From: Arcobacter aquimarinus
GTDB taxonomy: Bacteria > Campylobacterota > Campylobacteria > Campylobacterales > Arcobacteraceae
Direction: 5' to 3'
DNA: 64,000 nucleotides
Assembly (NCBI RefSeq): GCF_013177635.1
Contig: NZ_CP030944.1
Coordinates: forward strand, 1,736,001 to 1,800,000
Below the pieces are notes generated by a model. That model saw only the letters and a program-made list of their open reading frames with translations. It was not told the DNA's origin and ran no database searches. Every line of letters begins with the position of its first letter. Position 1 is the stretch's first letter. A program made the position numbers and the translations under genes. Positions 55,663-64,000 of the stretch are shown piece after piece.

Positions 55663-55672
55663 AATTTCTCCT

Positions 55673-56209
55673 TTATTTAAGTTCTAATATTTCATGTAAA
55701 ATAATAGAAACTTCTCTTGCTGTCCAAATTACATCTTTACTTAAAGTATCTCTATCTTTATCAACATTTGCGTTATCTAAATATTTCTTCAATATTTTTT
55801 GCATATCTTGATTTATATGATTTTTACTAAGATTTAAAATAGTTTCATGAAATAATTGATTACTATTAGAAATATTTAGTACATATTTACTTTTTAAAAA
55901 AAATAAAAGTATTGAAACCTGCCAAGTATGCCACTCAATCTTATCCATAGCACTTGGAAGTTTATTAGCATAATTTAACGCTCTATAAGAATCAATGATT
56001 ACTTTACAAGCTTGAGATAAAATAGTTCCATTCATATTCTCAACATTTCTTGGAAATCTAATTTCATCTAAATCTATAACTTGATTTAAATTTTGATTAA
56101 TTACTTTTGTTTTAACTTGTTTTGATGAACTACTATTTATTAATAAAAAAACTATTATAAACAATAATATTAAAACTATTGTTACGATACCTACAACGAT
56201 TAATTGCAC
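55673..56209 (-). CDS. Hypothetical membrane-anchored protein, 178 aa
   Basis: The protein has one N-terminal hydrophobic helix ([21 protein letters not shown]) and a helical domain of ~130 residues with no recognisable catalytic motif. It overlaps the LpxH-like gene by 10 bases and precedes uvrB by 10 bases, so it belongs to the argC-lpxH-uvrB run. I do not recognise the family; the conserved-looking phrase [17 protein letters not shown] would be a useful search query. Confidence 0.6.
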   Translation of the reverse strand: MQLIVVGIVTIVLILLFIIVFLLINSSSSKQVKTKVINQNLNQVIDLDEIRFPRNVENMNGTILSQACKVIIDSYRALNYANKLPSAMDKIEWHTWQVSILLFFLKSKYVLNISNSNQLFHETILNLSKNHINQDMQKILKKYLDNANVDKDRDTLSKDVIWTAREVSIILHEILELK

Positions 56210-56907
56210 AACTCTTCCTGTTTAAAATTAGAATCTATAAATTTTGTATATTTTTTTTGACAACATAAAGAAGGAATATTTATATATTTTTTATCATCAA
56301 ATAAAAAAGTTTTACCTTGATGATAGTGTCCTTCTATTATGATTTTTGTATTATAGTTTTTCACTCTTTTAGAAACTAACTCTTCAAAATTTTTCATCTC
56401 ATGGCAAATATTTTTACCCAATAAAGCTTTTTCTATTTTTTTAGAGATAAAATAATTTATATCTATAAAATTCATAAATTTCAAAAAAAATTTATTTCTT
56501 ATGAAAGAACAATATAAATCATATTTCCAATTTATAAAATTATCCCCATGAGCTAAACTTACTGTTTGATTGTTTTCAAGTGTAGCTTCTAAAGGTTGAT
56601 TTTTTCTTTTAACAACTAGTATATTTGGAAAAATTGATTTTAAATTATAATCATGATTTCCTTCTAAATAAACTATCTGTATCTCTTTTGATAACTTATT
56701 TAAAAGATTTATAACTTCTATATTCTGCTTTATGAAATATCTACTTTCTCCAGAAATAAAATCAAAAATATCCCCCATTAAGAAAAGTTGAGTTGTAAAT
56801 ATCTCTTTACTTTCAACTTTTCTTAAAAATATTAAAAACTCTATATTCTTTTTATTGTAATGGGAATCAGCTACAAAAATAGCATTATCTTGTATATTAA
56901 GGTACAT
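56200..56907 (-). CDS. LpxH-like metallophosphoesterase (UDP-2,3-diacylglucosamine hydrolase)
   Basis: The 235-residue protein has the calcineurin-type metal motifs in order: FVADSHYN, LMGDIFDFI, EGNHDYN, SLAHGDNF and EGHYHQGK. Length and the Ser-Arg-Tyr-Phe insert after the second motif fit LpxH, which makes lipid X in lipid A synthesis. Campylobacterota often have such LpxH-like proteins. It overlaps argC by 11 bases. Confidence 0.75.
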   Translation of the reverse strand: MYLNIQDNAIFVADSHYNKKNIEFLIFLRKVESKEIFTTQLFLMGDIFDFISGESRYFIKQNIEVINLLNKLSKEIQIVYLEGNHDYNLKSIFPNILVVKRKNQPLEATLENNQTVSLAHGDNFINWKYDLYCSFIRNKFFLKFMNFIDINYFISKKIEKALLGKNICHEMKNFEELVSKRVKNYNTKIIIEGHYHQGKTFLFDDKKYINIPSLCCQKKYTKFIDSNFKQEELCN

Positions 56908-57901
56908 AAGCTATTTTAGGAATTCCTTCATACTCTTCATATCCACATAAGATATTTGCATTTACAACCGCTTGAGATGAAGCTCCTCTTAAAAGATTAT
57001 CAATAGCAGAACTTACGAATAAAGCTTTACCATTTTTAGTTACAAATAAATCACAAAAATTTGTCCCAGCAACTGATTTTACATCTACTGGTTTATCTCT
57101 TAATCTTATAAACTCACAATCTTTATAAGCATTATTTAAAACTTCATTTACATCTATATCATCTTTTAAAGTTGCATATACAGAAACCAACATTCCTCTT
57201 GTAAGTGGTAATAAATGTGGTACAAAATTAATAGCTAACTCTTTACCTTTTAGTATTTTTACTTTTTCTTGGATTTCTGGCATATGTCTATGTTTAAATG
57301 GATTATAAGCATGAACATTATCATTTATTTGACAATAATGTGTTGTATCACTTGGATTTTTCCCAGCTCCACTAACACCAGATTTTGCATCAATAAATAT
57401 TGGATTTTCTGTTTCAATATAATCAATAAATGGTAAAAGAGCTAATAAAGAAGCTGTAGGATAACAACCAGGATTTGCTATAAGTTTTGCTTTTTTAATA
57501 TCTTCTTTAAAATATTCAGGTAAACCATAAACTGCATCTTTAATATTTTCTTTATCTCCATGTTCACAATAGTGTTTTTCATAGTTTTCAAGACTTAATC
57601 TATAATCAGCACTTAAATCAACAACCTTTATCCCCAAAGCTAAAAGCTCTTTTGCAAAAGCCATAGCAGTTTTATGAGGAAGTGCTAAAAATGCTAAATC
57701 AGCAACTTTAGCAACATCTTGTGCATTTGCTAAATTTACATCCATATTTATCACGTTTTTCAAACTAGGATGTAAATCCTGAACATTCATCTCTCCACTT
57801 GAATTTGCAATATATGAAATATTAAATTTTGGATGATTTATTAAAATCTTTATTAATTCTAATCCAGTATATCCACTAGCTCCAATAATTGCTACATTCA
57901 T
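56897..57901 (-). CDS. argC: N-acetyl-gamma-glutamyl-phosphate reductase
   Basis: This 334-residue NADPH enzyme of arginine synthesis has IIGASGYTGLELIKIL, DLSADYRL, ANPGCYPTASLLALLP with the catalytic Cys, and DAKSGVSGAGKNPSD. It overlaps greA by four bases. argH is 2.2 kb away on the same strand but separated by cheV and tcdA. Confidence 0.95.
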   Translation of the reverse strand: MNVAIIGASGYTGLELIKILINHPKFNISYIANSSGEMNVQDLHPSLKNVINMDVNLANAQDVAKVADLAFLALPHKTAMAFAKELLALGIKVVDLSADYRLSLENYEKHYCEHGDKENIKDAVYGLPEYFKEDIKKAKLIANPGCYPTASLLALLPFIDYIETENPIFIDAKSGVSGAGKNPSDTTHYCQINDNVHAYNPFKHRHMPEIQEKVKILKGKELAINFVPHLLPLTRGMLVSVYATLKDDIDVNEVLNNAYKDCEFIRLRDKPVDVKSVAGTNFCDLFVTKNGKALFVSSAIDNLLRGASSQAVVNANILCGYEEYEGIPKIAYVP

Positions 57902-58386
57902 GATAATTCTATCTCCTTATAACACACATTTAAAACTTCAAAAGTTCTAACTCCTCCTGGAAGTGTAGCTCTTATTTCATCACCTTCTTCTTTTCCCATT
58001 AATTGTTTTGCTAATGGTGAATTAAAAGAAATCATTCCTTTTTCAGCATTTGACTCTACTCCACCAACAATAGTATAAGTAAACTCTTCATCTGAATCCG
58101 TATCTACCAAACTTACTGTTGAACCGAAGCTTACTTTATCGTGAGGAAGAGTTGAAGGATCTATTATCACAGCTTTTGAAATAACAGTATTTAACTCAGC
58201 TATTTGTGAGTCAATTAATCCTAGTTTTTCTTTTGCAGAGTGATATTCAGCATTCTCTTTTAAATCTCCTAATTGTCTAGCTTCATCTAATGCAATTACT
58301 GTTTCAGGTCTTTCTGTTTTCTTTAAAAACTCTAATTCTGAAGTAATTTTATTATAACCAGCTATTGTCATTGGTTCTTTATCCAT
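57898..58386 (-). CDS. greA: Transcription elongation factor GreA
   Basis: The protein has an N-terminal coiled coil (ITSELEFLKKTERPETVIALDEARQLGDLKENAEYHSAKEK in outline) with the acidic tip, and a C-terminal FKBP-like domain. It stimulates RNA cleavage by backtracked RNA polymerase. I start at Met58386 (MDKEPM) because GGAG lies seven bases upstream; two earlier in-frame Met codons add four residues. It overlaps argC and is divergent from tcdA. Confidence 0.93.
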   Translation of the reverse strand: MDKEPMTIAGYNKITSELEFLKKTERPETVIALDEARQLGDLKENAEYHSAKEKLGLIDSQIAELNTVISKAVIIDPSTLPHDKVSFGSTVSLVDTDSDEEFTYTIVGGVESNAEKGMISFNSPLAKQLMGKEEGDEIRATLPGGVRTFEVLNVCYKEIELS

Positions 58387-58413
58387 CAACATCTCCAATA
58401 AATTTATTTATGA

Positions 58414-58419
58414 TATAAT
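58414..58419 (+). promoter_or_regulatory. -10 element of tcdA
   Basis: TATAAT in TGATATAATACCC is a consensus extended -10, 29 bases before the tcdA ATG. Confidence 0.6.
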
Positions 58420-58447
58420 ACCCAAAATTAGTAAAAGAGAAGTTTAT

Positions 58448-59098
58448 ATGCAATATGATAGAACTAAGAAGTTATTTGGTGATGAAATTTTTGAAACTTT
58501 TCAAAACACAAAACTAATACTTTTAGGTGTTGGTGGTGTTGGAAGTTTTGCTTTAGATGCTTTATATAATACAGGAATTACAAATATAACTATTGTTGAT
58601 TTTGATAATTATGAAGAATCGAATATGAATAGACAGATGGGAAGTCATGGAAATATTGGAAGAGTTAAAGTAGAAGCTTTGAAAGAAAAATATCCAAATG
58701 TTACTCCTATCCATGTAAAAATAACACCTGAATGGATTGATAGTTTTGATTTTTCATCTTATGATTACATTTTAGATGCAATTGATGATGTTAAACCTAA
58801 AGTTCATTTAATAAAAAAACATTTTACAAAGGTTATAAGTACAAGCGGTGGAGCAAAAAGAATTGACCCTTCTAAAATAGAATATATTTCTATTTGGGAT
58901 ACATATAATGACCCATTTATTAAAAAAATTAGAACAGAGTTGAAAAATCAAGGTTTCAAAAAAAAGTTTAAAGTAATTTTCTCATCTGAACTTCCAATGT
59001 GTTTAGAAAAAGGTAGTTTTGAAGGAGTTACAGGCTCATTTGGTCTAATGATGGCATCTGTAACAGTTCAAAAACTAATTAAAAAATTGAAAAAATAA
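58448..59098 (+). CDS. tcdA: tRNA threonylcarbamoyladenosine dehydratase (TcdA-like)
   Basis: The 216-residue E1-like ThiF-fold protein has LGVGGVGSFALDALYNTG as the ATP loop, DFDNYEESNMNRQMGS, and LDAIDDVKPK. It should cyclise t6A to ct6A in tRNAs reading ANN codons. There is no E1 cysteine domain. The TATAAT at 58414 fits its promoter. Confidence 0.88.
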   Translation: MQYDRTKKLFGDEIFETFQNTKLILLGVGGVGSFALDALYNTGITNITIVDFDNYEESNMNRQMGSHGNIGRVKVEALKEKYPNVTPIHVKITPEWIDSFDFSSYDYILDAIDDVKPKVHLIKKHFTKVISTSGGAKRIDPSKIEYISIWDTYNDPFIKKIRTELKNQGFKKKFKVIFSSELPMCLEKGSFEGVTGSFGLMMASVTVQKLIKKLKK

Positions 59099-59159
59099 CT
59101 TAAAGTTACTTAAAGTTTAAAAGATATATAATAAATAACTTACACAAAAAAGGATTTAC

Positions 59160-60068
59160 ATGAGCGGTATTAGTGGTAGTGTTGAGCAAATGACTCAAGG
59201 ACATTTGAGAAATGTTCAACAATTAGCAGTATTTTACACTGGTCATAATAATATTTACGCAATTAATATAGCAAAAGTTAAAGCTTTTATAATTACTGAA
59301 GAAGTTGCAATCAATGATACTCCAAGAGATACAAATGTAATCGCAGGAATCGCAACAATTAGGGGAGAACCTGTTACATTGATAAATCTTGATGCATGGC
59401 TTGGACTTCCAGCATTGGAAGTTAAAGATTATAAACTTATAATTTTTTGTGAATTTAATCATAAAAAAATTGGTTTTTTAGTTAAAGATATGCTTGATAT
59501 TGTTGAAAAAACTACTCAAGATTTAAGACATACAGAAGAAACAAATTCTAAGATTACTTATACAACTTATGTAAAAGTAAATAACAAAGATGAGTTATGT
59601 ACTGTATTTAATGCTGAACAACTTTTAAGAGACATCAAATGGACTGATGATGGTGAAGATGACGTTAGAAAATATGTAGAAGATAAACTTGAATCAAACA
59701 AAGTTATATTAGCGGCTGAAGATTCAGGAGTTGCAAGAGAAGTTTTAACTAAATTTTTCAAAAAAACAGGTGTTAGATTTGAAATATATGCAAATGGAAC
59801 ACTATTAGTAAACCGATTAGAAGAATTAAACCCTGAAAATATTGGTATGGTTATAACTGATATTGAGATGCCTGGAACTGATGGTTATCAAGTTGCTTCA
59901 TATATCAAAACAAATAAAAAATATGAGCATATTCCTGTGATTGTGAACTCTTCTATGACAACAGATGCTGTAAGAGGAAAAATGAATCAAATTGGTGTAG
60001 ATGGATTTGTTGGGAAAACTGATATATCAACTTTATTTGAACTTACTAAAAAATTCCTTATAAAATAA
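59160..60068 (+). CDS. cheV: CheV chemotaxis coupling protein
   Basis: The 302-residue protein combines a CheW-like domain (~20-165; NVIAGIATIRGEPVTLINLDAWL) with a receiver domain (~180-300; AAEDSGVAREVL, phosphoacceptor Asp in MVITDIEMPGTDGYQ, and Lys in VGKTD). It couples chemoreceptors to CheA and may be phosphorylated for adaptation. Other chemotaxis genes are not in this window. Confidence 0.94.
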   Translation: MSGISGSVEQMTQGHLRNVQQLAVFYTGHNNIYAINIAKVKAFIITEEVAINDTPRDTNVIAGIATIRGEPVTLINLDAWLGLPALEVKDYKLIIFCEFNHKKIGFLVKDMLDIVEKTTQDLRHTEETNSKITYTTYVKVNNKDELCTVFNAEQLLRDIKWTDDGEDDVRKYVEDKLESNKVILAAEDSGVAREVLTKFFKKTGVRFEIYANGTLLVNRLEELNPENIGMVITDIEMPGTDGYQVASYIKTNKKYEHIPVIVNSSMTTDAVRGKMNQIGVDGFVGKTDISTLFELTKKFLIK

Positions 60069-60100
60069 AAGATGAGTTAAACTCATCTTTTATCTTTTTT
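60065..60100. terminator. Bidirectional terminator between cheV and argH
   Basis: A 13-bp perfect stem (60065-60077 with 60081-60093, GATGAGT/ACTCATC at its core) is followed by CTTTTTT. Both the cheV and argH stop codons lie in it. Confidence 0.85.
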
Positions 60101-61481
60101 CTAACCACTCTTCAAAATATTTAATTTGATTTTCTGTTTGAATTGATGAAGTTCCACCAAATGAATTTCTTGCATTCATTGAGTTTCTTAAATCTAAGTA
60201 CATGATTATCTCTTCACTTACATTTTTTAATTCATCATTTGCACTTCTAATTTCATTTATATTTAATTCACTAATATCTTTATTTAAATTATTTGCAAGA
60301 GCTACAACATCTTTTGTTATGTAATACGCAGTTCTAAATGGCATATTTTGTTTTTGAACTAAATAATCAGCTAAATCAGTTGCTGTTAAATGCCCTATTT
60401 TACAAGCTTGTTCCATTTTTTCAACATTTACAATCATAGTTTTTATAACTTCATTTAAAATTGAAATTGAAATTTCAACAGTTTTAACTGAATCAAAAAC
60501 TCCTTCCTTATCTTCTTGTGTATCTTTATTATAGGCTAATGGTAAACCTTTCATTACTGTTAAAAGTGAAATTAAGTTTCCATAAACTCGACCTGTTTTC
60601 CCTCTTAATAACTCTGGAACATCAGGATTTTTCTTTTGTGGCATAATTGAACTTGTTGTTGCATATTCATCGCTCATTCTTACAAATTGGAACTCATAAG
60701 ATGACCATAATATTAATTCTTCTGAAATTCTACTAATATGCATCATTGTCGTACTTATATTAAATAAAATTTCTAAAGCAAAATCTCTATCTGAAACTGT
60801 ATCCATTGCATGTAAAGTTGGAGAAATAAATCCTAATTTTTCACTGCTTGCAAATCTATCAATATTATGTGGAGTTCCAGCAAGTGCAGCACTTCCTAAA
60901 GGACAATAGTTATTTCTATCATAAGAACTTTCAAATCTTTCATAATCTCTTTTAAACATATTTGCATAAGCTAATAAGTGAAAACCAAAATTAAGAGGTT
61001 GTGCATGTTGTAAATGTGTCATTCCTGGAATTAAAGTTGTTGTATATTTACTTGCAACCTTTACAAAAGTTTCAACTAATTCTTTTAATTGCTCTTTTAT
61101 ACTTAAAGATTTATCTTGAACATAAAGTCTAAAATCTGTTGCAACTTGGTCATTTCTACTTCGTGCAGTATGAAGTCTTTTCCCAGGTTCTCCTATAATT
61201 TCAGTAAGTCTTGTTTCAACAGCCATATGAATATCTTCATAAGCCAATGAAAATTTGAACTCACCACTTTCAATCTCTTCTTTAACTTGTAGAAGTCCAG
61301 TTTCTATTGCTTTTTGTTCTTCACTTGTTAAAATACCTTGTTGAGCTAACATTTGTGAATGAGCAATACTACCTCTAATATCTTGAGCATAAAGCTCTTT
61401 ATCAAACATTATTGAAGCATTAAACTCATCTAAAATTTGTGCATTTGTGTTTTTTAAAATTTGACTATTCTGATTTGACAT
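60090..61481 (-). CDS. argH: Argininosuccinate lyase
   Basis: The 463-residue fumarase-superfamily enzyme has [48 protein letters not shown] and the signature [11 protein letters not shown]. It cleaves argininosuccinate to arginine and fumarate. It is full length and separately transcribed. Confidence 0.95.
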   Translation of the reverse strand: MSNQNSQILKNTNAQILDEFNASIMFDKELYAQDIRGSIAHSQMLAQQGILTSEEQKAIETGLLQVKEEIESGEFKFSLAYEDIHMAVETRLTEIIGEPGKRLHTARSRNDQVATDFRLYVQDKSLSIKEQLKELVETFVKVASKYTTTLIPGMTHLQHAQPLNFGFHLLAYANMFKRDYERFESSYDRNNYCPLGSAALAGTPHNIDRFASSEKLGFISPTLHAMDTVSDRDFALEILFNISTTMMHISRISEELILWSSYEFQFVRMSDEYATTSSIMPQKKNPDVPELLRGKTGRVYGNLISLLTVMKGLPLAYNKDTQEDKEGVFDSVKTVEISISILNEVIKTMIVNVEKMEQACKIGHLTATDLADYLVQKQNMPFRTAYYITKDVVALANNLNKDISELNINEIRSANDELKNVSEEIIMYLDLRNSMNARNSFGGTSSIQTENQIKYFEEWLEKR

Positions 61482-61541
61482 TTGGTTTCCTAAAATTATA
61501 ATGTACCTTTAAATTAAGGCGACATTATAACACAAGTGATA

Positions 61542-62810
61542 TTATTTAAAAGAAGATAAATCCATTGGATCAGTTTTTAAAATATTTGCATATTTTTTTA
61601 CTGCTATTATCGAATTCAAAAAAAATAACATATTTGATATTAAAAATATAATAGAAGCAAAATAAATAAAAATATCTTGGAAATACGCTATTACAAAAAA
61701 CACAATAGAAAAAACGTGAAGAAAGAAATGAACTTTTATATATGTTTCATTTATAAATTCTCTAATAGTAGGAATAGAAAAATATCCTTTTGAATTTAAA
61801 TGAAACCATGATAAAAATGGAATTATTTTATAAACCATTCCTTGTAAAAGAGAATATAAAAATCCAAAAGCAAAAATAATTACTAAAATATAATTTGATT
61901 CAGAAATATCAAACATCCAAATAATCATAGAAATAATCAAACAAATTAAAGAGAATTTCCAATACCATAAAGTGACATCAAAAACAGGTCTTTTTCTATT
62001 ATTTAAAGATTTCAAAGCAAAATATCCAAAACTTAACATCTCAACTACAAATATAAACTTCAAAAATAAAAAATTTATTTCAAAATAAAAAAAGAAAAAT
62101 GAAATAAAAATTGTAATAAACAAAATAATTGGAAGTTTATGTTGTATAAATTTTGGGAAATCAAGTGCCACGTAAAACATAGGAATAACTTGAAATGAAA
62201 CTCCCATTATAAGTAAAAATGCAAAACCAAATAGACCAAATAAAATATGTGTATTTACAAAAGCTAAATAATTTTCTCCCATATTTAAGTTAATATGAGA
62301 AAGAGCTAAATAAAATCCTAAAATAAAAGTTATTAATCCACTCAATGAAAAAAGTCTCATTGCTTTAACAGTTGAAGTTAAAAACTTTACTTGAAATAAA
62401 AGTTTTATACAAACAATAAAAAAAGATAAAAAAGATAAACTTAAAAATAAAATTCCAATATAAAGTAGTTGTTTCATATCTAAAATAAAAGAAAAACTCA
62501 TACAAATAGTTCCAATAAATAAAGAACTATGAACAATATTAGCAAACAACTTTGATTTAGAAATTACAGCTCCTGCAAGAACTGGCATCATTTGTTGCAT
62601 TGCTCCAAAAATTATCATTGTTAAAATTCCTAAAGTAAATAGATGTATTAAACCTATTGAAACATTATGATATTCATTTGAAACTTCATCAAAAGGGAAA
62701 AATAAAAAAATCAAAGATATAAGCACTCCAAAAATTGGAGCACTTAGAAAAAATCTAAAAGGTACAGATATAGGAGGTGCTTGAGTTAGACTTAATCCTT
62801 GATTAAACAT
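61542..62810 (-). CDS. Polytopic membrane protein (about 12 helices), possible haem/NO-related
   Basis: The 422-residue protein is nearly all membrane helices. Several His lie in or near helices (NVSIGLIHLFTLGILTM, GAMQQMMPVLAG, FVNTHILFGLFGF). The layout recalls NnrS or haem-copper-oxidase-like membrane proteins that are common in Campylobacterota, but the family cannot be fixed by eye. It starts two bases after the hemerythrin gene ends, so the pair is probably co-transcribed. A role in oxygen or nitric oxide handling is inferred from that neighbour. Confidence 0.65.
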   Translation of the reverse strand: MFNQGLSLTQAPPISVPFRFFLSAPIFGVLISLIFLFFPFDEVSNEYHNVSIGLIHLFTLGILTMIIFGAMQQMMPVLAGAVISKSKLFANIVHSSLFIGTICMSFSFILDMKQLLYIGILFLSLSFLSFFIVCIKLLFQVKFLTSTVKAMRLFSLSGLITFILGFYLALSHINLNMGENYLAFVNTHILFGLFGFAFLLIMGVSFQVIPMFYVALDFPKFIQHKLPIILFITIFISFFFFYFEINFLFLKFIFVVEMLSFGYFALKSLNNRKRPVFDVTLWYWKFSLICLIISMIIWMFDISESNYILVIIFAFGFLYSLLQGMVYKIIPFLSWFHLNSKGYFSIPTIREFINETYIKVHFFLHVFSIVFFVIAYFQDIFIYFASIIFLISNMLFFLNSIIAVKKYANILKTDPMDLSSFK

Positions 62811-62812
62811 TT

Positions 62813-63247
62813 TTACAAAGCTTTCATACTATCTATTATTTGAGGAACTAAAGTTCCAAGATGTGAATCTGCCATTTTATATAACATCTGTTCTTCTTTC
62901 ATATTATGTTGTTGCATAAGCATCATCAAACTTTCACTAACACCAAAAAAATGATTTTTATCTTTTTTTGAGATATCTTCTTTTAAAGAGTTTAAAAGTT
63001 GTCGCATTTGGTTATGTTCAATTATCATAACCATTGTAGGACCTTGTCTCATTCCTGTAACATCTTCAAAAGTAGGAAACATTACTTTTTCTTCCATATC
63101 AAAATGGTGTAATAAATCAACAGAAAATTTGTTAAATTGATTTTCTGCTTCTTCCCAATCCATAGAAGCTACAGCATTTTCTAAACTTGCAAATTGTTCA
63201 TCACAAACTCTATGGTCATGAGTTAAAAAAGATGAAATTGTGTTCAT
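62813..63247 (-). CDS. Hemerythrin HHE-domain protein
   Basis: The 144-residue protein has the di-iron ligands of hemerythrin-like proteins: HDHRVCDEQF, HHFDMEEKVMFP (HxxxE), HNQMRQLL and QQHNMKEEQMLY (HxxxE). Such proteins bind O2 or NO or protect iron-sulfur clusters. It is first in a two-gene unit with the membrane protein. Confidence 0.88.
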   Translation of the reverse strand: MNTISSFLTHDHRVCDEQFASLENAVASMDWEEAENQFNKFSVDLLHHFDMEEKVMFPTFEDVTGMRQGPTMVMIIEHNQMRQLLNSLKEDISKKDKNHFFGVSESLMMLMQQHNMKEEQMLYKMADSHLGTLVPQIIDSMKAL

Positions 63248-63309
63248 ATTAAATTCCTTATAATTTTAATATCAAATTATAAGGAATTTAAAAAAAATTT
63301 TAATTGATG

Positions 63310-63504
63310 TTAATCAATACATTCTTCCTCTTCTATTTGAGTAATTGCATCTTTCATAATATACAAAAGTTTACTTTTTGCTGTTTCTTCATTATTTTCA
63401 GGAACATCTAAACCTATTATTGACATATATTTTTCAAAAATATCTTTTATATCTTCTACTATATTGTCGTGTAATTGGGCTATTTCTTTATCTTGTGCAG
63501 TCAT
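63310..63504 (-). CDS. Hypothetical 64-aa acidic protein
   Basis: The acidic, helical protein contains KDIFEKYMSIIGLDVPENNEE and ends in EEEECID. There is no membrane segment. A good ribosome site (AAGGATAA) precedes the ATG. No family was recognised. It lies upstream of the hemerythrin gene, 62 bases away, and may share its transcript. Confidence 0.6.
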   Translation of the reverse strand: MTAQDKEIAQLHDNIVEDIKDIFEKYMSIIGLDVPENNEETAKSKLLYIMKDAITQIEEEECID

Positions 63505-63542
63505 TTTCTTATCCTTTTATATTTATTATTATATTTAAGTGA

Positions 63543-63548
63543 TATAAT
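63543..63548 (+). promoter_or_regulatory. -10 element of the 63584 gene
   Basis: TATAAT in GATATAATAC is a consensus -10, 36 bases before the TTG start. Confidence 0.5.
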
Positions 63549-63583
63549 ACATAACTTACAATAAAACTACAAGGTGTTATTTC

Positions 63584-64000
63584 TTGGTTAATATTAAAGA
63601 ACTTACAAAAAATACTCTTTTTCAATTAAAAAACGAAAATATAGAGACTACTCCTGAAAATTATTTTGTAGAGTTTAAAAAACAATCTTATGCATTAAAT
63701 GTAGAAATTGAAGAGATAGAAATATTTGAAAAAATAAAAAAATCTTTAACAAATGAAGAAAAACAAAATAAAATAGAATCTTTTAAAGATTTATCAATTG
63801 TTCTTGCAAAAAGAACTTCAAAAGAAGAATTAAAAAAATTAATTTTTTGCTTTGAACAAATGCTTACACCTTCTGCTGATTTTAATTTTATAGAAGAGAT
63901 TGAAAATTTTATAATTGAAATTTTAAAAACTCCTCAAAATATAACTTCTGATGAATCTATAAATAAATTAAAAGAGATTTCACAAAGAAGAATTGATTCA
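63584..64000 (+). CDS. Probable diguanylate cyclase N-terminal region (partial)
   Basis: Only the first 139 residues are in the window. The start is TTG after AAGGTG. The sequence VNIKELTKNTLFQLKNENI, then TPENYFVEFKKQSY, is the helical N-terminal domain I associate with GGDEF proteins of Campylobacter and Arcobacter. The GGDEF domain itself would lie past the right edge, so the call is an inference from the N-terminus. Confidence 0.5.
   Translation, partial: MVNIKELTKNTLFQLKNENIETTPENYFVEFKKQSYALNVEIEEIEIFEKIKKSLTNEEKQNKIESFKDLSIVLAKRTSKEELKKLIFCFEQMLTPSADFNFIEEIENFIIEILKTPQNITSDESINKLKEISQRRIDS

Overview
The window is AT-rich chromosomal DNA from a member of the Campylobacterota, most likely Arcobacteraceae (Arcobacter or Aliarcobacter). 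The genus is an inference from gene content and protein style: MacAB/TolC-like exporter, CheV, many two-component kinases and diguanylate cyclases, frequent TTG starts. No phage, IS element, CRISPR array or rRNA was seen. Most of the window is ordinary core genome.

Region by region: 1-2393 holds two sensory kinases. 2543-2926 is a four-tRNA cluster (Gln, Tyr, Phe, Leu) with repeated 3' trailers. 3093-9241 is the most interesting part. A microprotein gene overlaps a fur gene. A Fur box then precedes six tightly packed genes: a stand-alone HMA-like protein, a membrane-anchored ferritin-like protein, three small proteins with glycine-rich membrane segments, and a P-type ATPase with Ser-Cys-Ala in place of Cys-Pro-Cys. 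Two further Fur-box-led units follow, encoding 39- and 67-residue proteins and an ankyrin protein. The arrangement strongly resembles the fez (ferrosome) iron-organelle loci described in Desulfovibrio, Shewanella, Rhodopseudomonas and Clostridioides.

9256-13607 is a split MacB-type ABC exporter with its fusion protein and a TolC-like channel. 13694-15279 is a Fur-box-led exbB-exbD-tonB operon. 15304-24472 is mostly housekeeping on the minus strand (pepA, dedA, trpB, apt, dnaB, a zinc-sensing-type diguanylate cyclase, ispG), interrupted by a periplasmic ATP-dependent DNA ligase and a lone pseudopilin. 24588-42762 is a long plus-strand run: kinase, cvpA, lysS, glyA, SPOR protein, trpE, pdxJ, pdxA, AAA ATPase, pyrH, rpoZ, spoT, tyrS, nitronate monooxygenase and a cell-wall amidase. 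42725-45358 is nudix, lptG, pth, rplY. 45519-47620 is folD, lepB, rpiB. 47628-53687 holds acetyltransferases, an HD protein, a copper-type TonB receptor and nth. 53689-58386 is uvrB, lpxH-like, argC, greA. 58448-64000 is tcdA, cheV, argH, a membrane protein plus hemerythrin, and the start of a probable diguanylate cyclase.

The iron theme ties the left third together: Fur and its boxes appear to control both TonB-energised uptake and a storage compartment. The TonB receptor at 50527-52479 carries the copper-site pattern of OprC/NosA instead, and has no Fur box that I can see. Two genes, uvrB and the amidase, seem to start at ATC and ATT codons. Several convergent gene pairs share bidirectional terminators that contain the stop codons. 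No gene-free stretch longer than 300 bases remains once the tRNAs and short genes are counted.
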